Source: Molanna angustata (Eukaryota; Arthropoda; Insecta; Trichoptera; Molannidae). Taken from it: a DNA stretch of 64,000 nt. The position numbers were made by a program, and so were the translations under genes. Below are positions 56,049 to 64,000 of this stretch, piece after piece. Positions within the stretch are counted from its first letter, which is position 1. Each line of letters starts with the position of its first letter. The stretch lies in contig OY754975.1 of NCBI GenBank assembly GCA_963576475.1, positions 16,329,469 through 16,393,468 of the forward strand, in the 5' to 3' direction. The notes under the pieces are model-generated. The model had not been told where the DNA came from and made no database searches. It saw only the letters and a list, made by a program, of their open reading frames with translations.

Positions 56049-56949
56049 TTCAGTTAATTAATGTATAATATTATACTAAAATGAATGTATATGGTAAGAT
56101 GTAGGTAACTACTCAAGGCAATCCCTGCGTACCTATGTATGTATAATATTAAACTAGGTAGTGCTATGTGGGTATTTTGATAGAGTTGTATATAGTTATT
56201 ATGGAAAATATGTTATATGCCCGATTATTAGGTTAACCAAATATTTCTTACTATAGTCCTCGCTGACTTTTTTTACCAGTTTTTTAAGGGCTTTCCAGCT
56301 ATTATAATGTTCGTATTCTTTCTCTTTGAACAAAGGCGGCACCTCACAAAAATGTGTTTTCTCGAGACTTATTTGAGTATAACTTGTTTCATAAGATGTC
56401 AAATGAAAAAGTATAAATGCAAATCAACTCACATTTTAATGAGGAATTCGAAAATACCAAAAAAAAATTTCCTGGAAAACTTTTGGAAAATTTTTTAACA
56501 TGAAAATGCGATTTTTCTCGCTTTCCGTGAAAGTAAGGTCACAGGTCTCACGAAGTATTATTTGTGGTTTAATGAGTTCTATTAAACGACACTATTCCCA
56601 AATCTGTACTCACTCTCCAACGAACAGCGTTCTCACTTTACTAAGTCACTTTCACGCTTTTTGGAGTTTTTTAACAATTTTTCGTAATTTCCTCCACTTT
56701 CACAAAAAACCACACTGATCACTGAATTTCCCGTTTCCTTACGAGTTAAATGATATATAGATTGTATATGTTCCACATATGGAGGATATATATCTACATA
56801 TGGAGGAAATGTACATACGCATTACCAACCATGATGATAACGTGTTAGAATTTTCATGTAGATAATATTGCACAAAATTTCTTTATATTTTATATTTATT
56901 ACTCATATAATTTATTAAAGTAATTGACGGAACTCCATTTTTGTTTCCC

Positions 56950-57360
56950 TAAGACGAATGTGTGGTAGAACGATCTATGATAGGATAAGGAATGTGGACA
57001 TCAGACGAGAATGCAAGATTGAAAGAGATATTTTGAGTAGAATGAAGATAAATGCTTTGCGATGGTTCGGACATGTAGAGAGAATGAACGATGAACGACC
57101 GACAAAGAAAGTATACAATTCAGAAAAGAGTAGAATGAGATGTAAGGGTCGACCGAGAAAGAGCTGGCATGATCATATAAATGAGATTTTGAAAGAGGGG
57201 AATATACGAAGTCAGAATAATAGGAGAGCATGTATGACGCGATGTATGAATGTAAATGAGGCAAAACAGGTATGCCAAGATAGCAAGAGTCTGGCGTTCG
57301 GTTCTCTCTGCCTACCCCAAATAGGGAAACGGCGTGACGGTATGTATGTATGTATTTTTG
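56950..57360 (+). mobile_element. RTE-like LINE 3' end
   Basis: An open stretch encodes RMKINALRWFGHVERMNDER, GRPRKSWHDHINEIL and NRRACMTRCMNVNEAKQVC, then the cggttctctctgcctacccc terminus and a (GTAT)n tail at 57341-57357. 5'-truncated, family as at 31780-32124. Confidence 0.8.
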
Positions 57361-57879
57361 TTTCGTTTACGTACCCACCTAAAATTAACGTTTGAATGTT
57401 TGTGTGATTGTTCAACACATACCCTGGAAGGTTTCTGATTCTGAGCTTTTATTTAGTTACTAAGCATTTCACAAAATAATAAATTCAAAACGATCCATGT
57501 GGAATTTCTTCAAAGATCCGGCAGAAATAAGGGCTGAGGAAAAATAAAAGATGTAGGTTCAAGGTAGGTAGAATAATAAAAAATATTTTTTACTATAACT
57601 TTTAAATACAAATTTAAAACATTTAACCCTGGAGACCACCTAAGAGACAGAAAGACAACTGGACCTAAATGTAACTAAATATCCTCATATCAGGATAGTG
57701 CATCTTCACAAATAGGTCATATGACCTAGCCCAAGATCAAGAAGAAATTTTAAGTATAATTCATGTTTTATTTTGCCCAACTGCGATTGAGTTAATTATA
57801 ATTCCGCGCAAGAGTCCCATTTTGTAAATATCTTGACGACAATTTTCATTTCTGGAAAAGAGTAAAGAAAGTTAACTAA

Positions 57880-58200
57880 AAGCAACACCGACAGTTGTGC
57901 AGGTAAATCTCAACAAGGATCTGGCTCAGGTACAAATAATGACCCGACCTGGCATGTTACGGAACGACACGCCCGCCGCTGGGAATCAATTAGCACTTTT
58001 AATTAACAACAAACCTTTCAAATTCGTTTCCTTTCAAATTCCCTCTTCCCATTTAAAGTTTCCTGGTGCCGCCGCGGTGGATTTATTAACTCCTCATTTC
58101 CTGGACTTCCTTAACACTTCTCTCAAAATAGTAATTAGAAATTAAACAATTATAATTAGGTCTTGCGCTCACTTTAATATCTACCGAAATATTCCACAAG
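57880..58200. other. Unique-looking, moderately GC-rich segment
   Basis: No similarity to any repeat in the window. It includes a homopyrimidine-rich stretch (aaattccctcttcccattta) and cctggtgccgccgcggtgga. The plus-strand frame 57897-58145 is open but unlike known proteins. Possibly a conserved noncoding element. Confidence 0.3.
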
Positions 58201-58534
58201 TGTTCCACGTTTATTAATAATTCATTTATGTATTAAGGCCCTTGTATACCTATCCTGGGTATACGGATATATACAAAAATGCACACTATAAATTACCTTC
58301 TAATGTATGAAACACGAAAAATATTGTATTTCACCTATTATGTGATATACAGTATTTTTTCATAAAGAAAAGGTAAAATTTAGAGGTTTTTATTAAATAG
58401 CAAGAACAGTAATTAAAATATTATAATAATAAAAAAACACCGCCGCACCGTTAGAATTCCATATTCTCTTTCGATTGAAGGAAAAATCTACTTCATATGC
58501 CTTGTAGTTTTTTAGTTACATACAATAAAAAAAA

Positions 58535-58717
58535 TGGTCTATGGAAGAGCGGTTAGCGCGCTGGGCTAGTAATCCAGTGGTCGCGAGTTCGAATCCTGTC
58601 TCGACCGATTTCGTTCACCTTTAGCACAAGCATTTATATGCTTATTTTAGGGAACGTAGGAAGATGTATTATGTACTTGTTTAACAAGGATTAATTCATT
58701 AAAAAAAAAAGAAAAAA
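58535..58717 (+). mobile_element. tRNA-derived SINE, family S1
   Basis: Head TATGGAAGAGCGGTTAGCGC, B box GAGTTCGAATCCTG, body with aagcatttatatgcttat and an A-rich tail. Full-length type. Confidence 0.8.
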
Positions 58718-58959
58718 CAGTTTTTTAATAAAACTAATTTTACAAGAAAAGTAGGTATTATACAAATTGAAATTTCGAAAAAACTCATGCAATAGAATAA
58801 AGATGTAAATACAAACTGTCCTTTATTTCAAAGACATATTTTTTGGGTACTGGGGAAAAGATTTTCAAAAAATACTATAGGTATAGCCTCTTAATGAATA
58901 ACTAATTTAGGACATCGAAAGAATATAATATGATGAAGAAATATGTCATTAATGAAAGT

Positions 58960-59230
58960 GAACTCATTGAGATGGTTTGGCCAAACATCCAATATATTTT
59001 TTCATTTGATTAGACAGTATTTTTATTGTTGTTTTGGCATTCGAGGCATTTGGGTAATTTGTGGTATCACGTGGTGAAGAAGCTCGTATAGTGCTGGTGT
59101 TGCCATGTCGTATTTGGTGGAAGTCGCCTCGTGATGAAGAAATTTCGGGAAGTTGGATGGCTTCGGGGTATTTCCTATTACCAACCACCCTTCACCTCAC
59201 GCCCTCGTCGTCGGTGACAAATAATTATAT
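58960..59230 (-). other. Unassigned open stretch
   Basis: A 74-codon minus-strand open frame (58964-59188) with no recognised motif, in a locally GC-richer patch ending in gccctcgtcgtcggtgac. Too short and unsupported to call a gene. Confidence 0.25.
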
Positions 59231-60442
59231 AGACACTTAATCGAGGGGATGGGAGGGACGGAAAAGAAGTCGTACAACGAATGCGGTCAGTTTAAATGTT
59301 AAATTTAGAGAGAAAATTCTAATTCACTATTAACTAAAATATTCATGGCACACACTGAACTATCAGGTTGATTGACTTTGATTTCACATTTCCTTAATAC
59401 AATGGACGCAGGACTTCTTAGCGAGGTGATTATTATAATGCCATCACAATCACACAAAAAACAGTTAGGTACACATACATATAGGATTTTTAGAATGTAA
59501 TTGAAATTTGTACGTAGGTACCTGACGATATGATGGATAATTTAAAGTCAAGAGATAACCACGTCAAACAATTTTTAATTGCTGTTTTTTTATACATCAT
59601 TCCTTATTGAATATAGATATGAAAAAGGTAAGTCTGGCACCTGGGAGTGGTTGCGTTTACCAATGCGCATCCCCTGTCTATATGTGAAAATTGAACAGAT
59701 GTACAATGTCATTTGTTGTATAGTTAATTTATAAATATGTACATTTTAAAAATAGTGATACTGTCGTAAATTTCTTGCATTTTACTTTGACTGATGGAAT
59801 ATATGTGGAGAGCAATAATAGAAAATGTATTGGCAGTATGTAAAGTTATGATTATTTATCTTTTATTGCTTTTTTATAAATATTTTTTAAACAAATATTT
59901 CTCAGAAACTTTTATTCATTGACATGACTTTATAATCCAGTTTCATAGCAGCATCACTAGAATATCGGAGACATGCACAGATCGAAATATTAAATAAGAA
60001 TTGTAAATGCCATATTCATATCTAATAAATAAATATATAATGTATTCAAAGATCGGTATCAATATAATTTTCAGAGCTTTGTAAACGAAGAATTTAATAT
60101 TTTAATTTGTCTGTTTATACGTTAGACCGAGCTATTAAACATCATTAAAACTAGTCATGAAGTGTGGAAATAGCCCCATGTAACATTGTTACGCTTTCAG
60201 AGTCTGTTGTATCTGTGTTAGGCACTCAGTATCATACTATGTATATACATATTATACAGAAGCTAGCAATATTATTAGACCTATTGAAAAATTAGTAAAG
60301 ATCTATGAGAGAGACAAATGCAGCGAAATTTGTCATTTTTATTGTGTTGAACTTATAGGTATTTATTGAAATCAGCACTGATTTTCTCTTTGTGTACCTA
60401 CTATTGATTTTTTAATATTCATAAAATATAGAACAAATACAT

Positions 60443-60612
60443 AGCGGTTAGCGCGCTGGGTTAGTAATCCAGTGGTCGCGAGTTCGAATCCTGCCTCGAC
60501 CGATCTCGTTCACCTATAGGACAAGCATTTATTCTTAGTTTAGGGAACGTAGGAAGATGTATATGTACTTGTTTAACAAGGACATATTCATTTTTTATAT
60601 AAAAAAAAAAAA
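60443..60612 (+). mobile_element. tRNA-derived SINE, family S1, 5'-truncated
   Basis: Starts within the A-box region (agcggttagcgcgctggg), intact B box and body, long A tail. Target duplication aaatacat (60435-60442) is repeated immediately after the A tract (60612-60619). Confidence 0.8.
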
Positions 60613-60956
60613 AATACATTGATTAAGGAATTTCGCGGGAGTGCCAAATACACAAAATTACTAATTTTTATTAAGTGATAAACGAATAAACAAATATTTA
60701 TTAATAACAATAGGTACTAATTCTTTATAATTGTATATTATTTTTTACTTTTTATGGCATTGATTTGATACCAATTACACAATCCAGAGTGATTTTACGA
60801 AAAAATAATAGAACAGAGTATACCTAATTAGAATAAAAATGATACAATTAAATTACTTATAAAATAGTCTTCATCGATTTATTTTTATTTTTCGCAAAAC
60901 AATAAATAATGAAAATGTCTCGTAGCTTTCAAAAACCATAAAAAGTAATAAATAAC

Positions 60957-61070
60957 ATACATACATACCATCACGCCATGTCCCTTGCGGGGTAGGCAGA
61001 GAGAACCGAACGCCACATTTTTCTATCCTGGCACGCATCCCTCGCCTCGTCCACAATCATGCATATCAAT
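60957..61070 (-). mobile_element. RTE-like LINE 3' terminus
   Basis: The minus strand carries the cggttctctctgcctacccc terminus and a (GTAT)n tail, as at 56950-57360. Only about 100 bp remain. Confidence 0.75.
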
Positions 61071-61126
61071 ATATATCAATAAATAATATAAAACTACATA
61101 ATACAAAAATAACATTAAACAATATA

Positions 61127-61345
61127 AATGCCGACCTCCGTGGCACAGTTGGTAAGCCGTTTGGTTTCTGTGCGGGCGTCCTGGGTTCTATTCCCAGCAG
61201 AGGCGAAATTATTGAAATTAATTTCTCACGCTAATATTGCTTCTCTGGGCTGGAACACTGGTTAGTTGTAAGAAATTGCCAAATGGCAATAAACTCGCCA
61301 CTTGCGCAGGGTGCAAGAAAGTGTTCATTATTATTCTTATTATTA
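61127..61345 (+). mobile_element. tRNA-derived SINE, family S2
   Basis: Head CCGTGGCACAGTTGGTAAG and B box GGGTTCTATTCCC are followed by a body with gggctggaacactggttag, gccaaatggcaataaactcg and a (TTA)n-like tail. It stands directly upstream of an S1 SINE. Confidence 0.78.
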
Positions 61346-61352
61346 TTATAAA

Positions 61353-61527
61353 TGGGTCGATGGCAGAGCGGTTAGCGCGCTGGCTAGTAATCCAGTGATC
61401 GCGAGTTCGAATCCTGCCTCGACCGATTTCGTTCACCTTTAGCGCAAGCATTTATGCTTATTTTAGGAAACGTAGGAAGATGTATATGTACTTTTTTAAC
61501 AAGGACATATTCATTTAAAAAAAATAA
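61353..61527 (+). mobile_element. tRNA-derived SINE, family S1
   Basis: Head GATGGCAGAGCGGTTAGCGC, B box GAGTTCGAATCCTGCC, body with gcgcaagcatttatgcttat, A-rich tail. Confidence 0.82.
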
Positions 61528-62003
61528 TAATATAAAACTAAATAATTTATTTGTATTTATTACTTAGGCAATTCACACAATATTGTATTCACAAAAACAA
61601 AAGAAAGTTGCACTTAACATTAAAAATAAACATAATATATCAAAAGGTACATTACAGAAGGATATTATTTTTAACAATAAATTTTATTAGCTTACGATAC
61701 CTACACATTAATTTTTTTAGAGCTAGGAGGTGAGCAACATTAAAAGGTCTAGAGATTTCACTAAATTCGTTGTAAAGAATACCAGAAGACTGAATTGGGC
61801 ACGAAAAGAACAGATCCAACAGATCCAGAAATGATCCAACGTTTCTATAATATAAAACTAAATAATATAAACTATAACGGTTCTCCTTTAATATATATTC
61901 CAAATTCATCTCTATCAAGATATAATAAACTTTGTCAACAGATTTGTACTAATTTTTCTGTGAGTGATAATACGACAGGCCTCTGTATGATATACATGTA
62001 TGT

Positions 62004-62008
<5 letters not shown>

Positions 62009-62056
<48 letters not shown>
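62009..62056 (+). repeat. (CA)n microsatellite
   Basis: About 24 uninterrupted CA dinucleotides. Confidence 0.95.
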
Positions 62057-62059
<3 letters not shown>

Positions 62060-62889
62060 TGTGTTAACCACGATACTTCAGATTGAAATATCTGAAGGTG
62101 TGTTGCGAAAAGGCAAGCTAGGCTAATTTAATTCTACGTTTTGGCTTCTTCAGTATAGGCAGCTTTCTGCTACGTGTAATATTATTTCAAAGCGTAAATA
62201 CTGTGGCCTGGCCATTTTAGACTGGTGTGGGGGGGGGGGTACATTGAATACATTAAACAAGGAGCTTTTAGTTACTTACCAATACCACAACATTCAACAT
62301 TCGACGACGCTCGATCTTTTGATGTGAGCGAAACTGAACTCTCGAGGAAGCAAAGCACTAATCACATTTTATAATGAAATCAATCATGCCGACAATATAA
62401 TATTATAATTCAATCATATTGAATAATCAAATTAACGATTGAATGTGACACTTAAATGGATTTTTCGTATATATGTACATACATACATAACATTATGGAG
62501 AAATGTGATTATTATTTGAGATACGGTATAGAGATTTAATTATATGAAGAACTTTGTTCAGAAATAGATCAATTTAGAATGATTATAATATGATATTAAT
62601 TAATTAATTACTTTATTTATTTCTTCGTATTTAACGCCCAGTGACGTGGATATGGTCGTTTATTTGCGACGATAATTTAAAAGAAAAAAATTATGGAAAA
62701 ATCAAGGTAAATATGATAACTATTCTTAATCTTCTTACTTGATAGTTTACTTACTAAATACGACATGACAATTATGTATAATCCGATGCTAAGCTACTCT
62801 CAGCATAAATTCAAATAATAAAGTATGTAAGATCAGTCCAGTTTCGGTAAAATAAAAGATAGACAGACATAGATATAGATATATAGATA

Positions 62890-63215
62890 GACAGACTTGC
62901 CCCCCCCCCGGCGAAATCAAAACCAGACAGACAAAGATATAGACAGACAGACTTGTCCAACCGGCGAAATCAAAACCCTCGTGATAACCCATATCATGGA
63001 TATAATTATCATATGGAGTTCTATGACATCTAACGATATTATAGAACTCCATATAATAATTATATCCATGATAACCCATATCATGGATATAATTATCATA
63101 TGGAGTTCTATGACATCTAACGATATTATAGAACTCCATATAATAATTATATCCATGATATGGGTAATCGTGAGGGTTTTGATTTCGCCGGTTGGACAAG
63201 ACTTGCCCCCCTGTT
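62890..63215. mobile_element. Nested hairpin (foldback) element
   Basis: An outer inverted repeat (cttgtccaaccggcgaaatc near 62952; gatttcgccggttggacaag at 63181-63200) encloses two tandem copies of an inner perfect-looking hairpin. Each hairpin has about 40-bp arms around tatggagttctatgacatct and its mirror atagaactccatata. A partial extra end (ccggcgaaatcaaaacc near 62909) precedes it. A related half-copy is at 24836-24925. No coding role. Confidence 0.85.
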
Positions 63216-63344
63216 CACAGAGCACACTGCTGCATAGTTGAGAATGGCTCTTTTGGTATATGAAATGTAAGTATTTTTTATACGTACGTTTACATTTTTA
63301 TGAGTAATAAGTTTTTTAAATAAATATTTTTCAATTTATATTAT

Positions 63345-63425
63345 AAATAAATAATTTAAATTGCTATCTATAGCCATTTAAATATAAACCCGGCTATAGC
63401 AATTTAAATGATTTATTTTTTTATA
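63345..63425. repeat. Short inverted repeat
   Basis: aatttaaattgctatctata and ggctatagcaatttaaatga face each other around a 16-bp loop; possibly a tiny foldback element. Confidence 0.6.
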
Positions 63426-64000
63426 ATAATTGAATTATGGAATATCAAAAGGTAACCGTTGAAACAATGAATATTCTTATATATTTTTCTTTTAAAACAA
63501 TAATAAAAAAAATGTTTCATATAGAATGGAGCCTGATGAAGATTGAATAAATCTATCAGTTTTAAAATGCTGATAAGGGAGTTCGATACTCATTCATTCA
63601 TTCATTCATGCCATCACGGCATATCCCACCATGTCACAATGCCAGCGAAAGGAACGTGGTTATGCATTACTTTAAAAGAAGAAAGCGCGACACATGCGCA
63701 TACACACCCACCCACAAATCAGTCTCGTCTCACCTTAAAAAGGCACTACATTCAGGATGGGTGGCGAACCCCATTACTAATTGAGATGTTATTGTTGCCT
63801 ATTGCATTTTCGATTACCCGGCTCATCCCAAAACGATTAAAGAAAAGAGTGGATACACTATTCTAAGCCGGCGCCTAAAAGCAAATAATAACGTTAATGT
63901 TTTAAATGAAAAATGTGTTCACTTTAGATACATTTATAATTGAGTGTTTTCTTCTTGATTCCCATACTTTCATTTTGTCGATATAGGAGTGTGATTCTCT

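Larger units (their letters stand above)
50800..56720 (-). mobile_element. Apparently full-length CR1-like LINE
   Basis: A two-ORF non-LTR element on the minus strand: about 0.67 kb of probable 5' UTR (56049-56720), ORF1 (54999-56048), a 687-bp inter-ORF region, ORF2 (51363-54311) and an A-rich 3' UTR down to about 50.8 kb with several A-tracts. Both ORFs are uninterrupted. The 5' and 3' limits are estimates; no target duplication was established. Confidence 0.7.

Noticed and set aside
36300..64000. Propeptide (cysteine-switch) exon of the MMP
   Set aside because: I looked for a PRCGV-type motif on the minus strand by eye and did not find one; it may lie outside the window, so no exon is claimed.

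Overview
The window is AT-rich animal nuclear DNA, most likely from an insect and probably a moth or butterfly. Genes are split by GT-AG introns, three conserved nuclear genes are recognisable, and the rest is dominated by insect-type transposons: LINE fragments with (GAA)n or (GTAT)n tails, a CR1-like LINE whose ORF1 has a PHD finger and a baculovirus-FP-like C-terminus, tRNA-derived SINEs, hAT elements and foldback elements. The order Lepidoptera is an inference from this repeat repertoire. Nothing bacterial and no CRISPR array is present.

Layout. 1-7532 (minus): eleven exons of RBM19/Mrd1, a multi-RRM pre-rRNA processing factor; its 3' end lies beyond the left edge, and its introns hold a hAT MITE, a SINE-derived 43-bp tandem array and a 51-bp minisatellite. 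7533-9318: intergenic, with a GC-rich island. 9319-9588 (plus): COX19, a twin-CX9C copper/cytochrome oxidase assembly factor. 9.6-16.5 kb: no genes, but a large near-perfect palindrome, MITEs and SINEs. 16576-36278 (minus): seven exons of an Mmp2-like, probably GPI-anchored matrix metalloproteinase. One 14.9-kb intron separates two halves of its catalytic domain and carries a 165-bp satellite. The signal peptide, propeptide and N-terminal catalytic exons were not found and must lie beyond the right edge or be unrecognised. 36.3-64 kb therefore probably lies inside or upstream of the MMP gene and is nearly all mobile DNA: a hAT element inside a LINE, a LINE interrupted by a second LINE and a SINE, an 810-bp foldback element, a LINE whose RT region carries a 137-bp tandem array, an apparently intact CR1-like LINE (50.8-56.7 kb), several SINEs and a nested hairpin element.

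The three host genes have unrelated jobs (nucleolar rRNA processing, mitochondrial copper handling, extracellular matrix proteolysis), and nothing indicates that they work together. The most interesting content is structural. A 165-bp satellite with a three-monomer higher-order pattern appears to have been born from a MITE plus its flank, with the complete founding MITE still at one end. SINE promoter fragments and a dead reverse transcriptase have also been turned into tandem arrays, and there are several independent long palindromes. Exon boundaries are my own splice-site reading, checked by reading-frame continuity.
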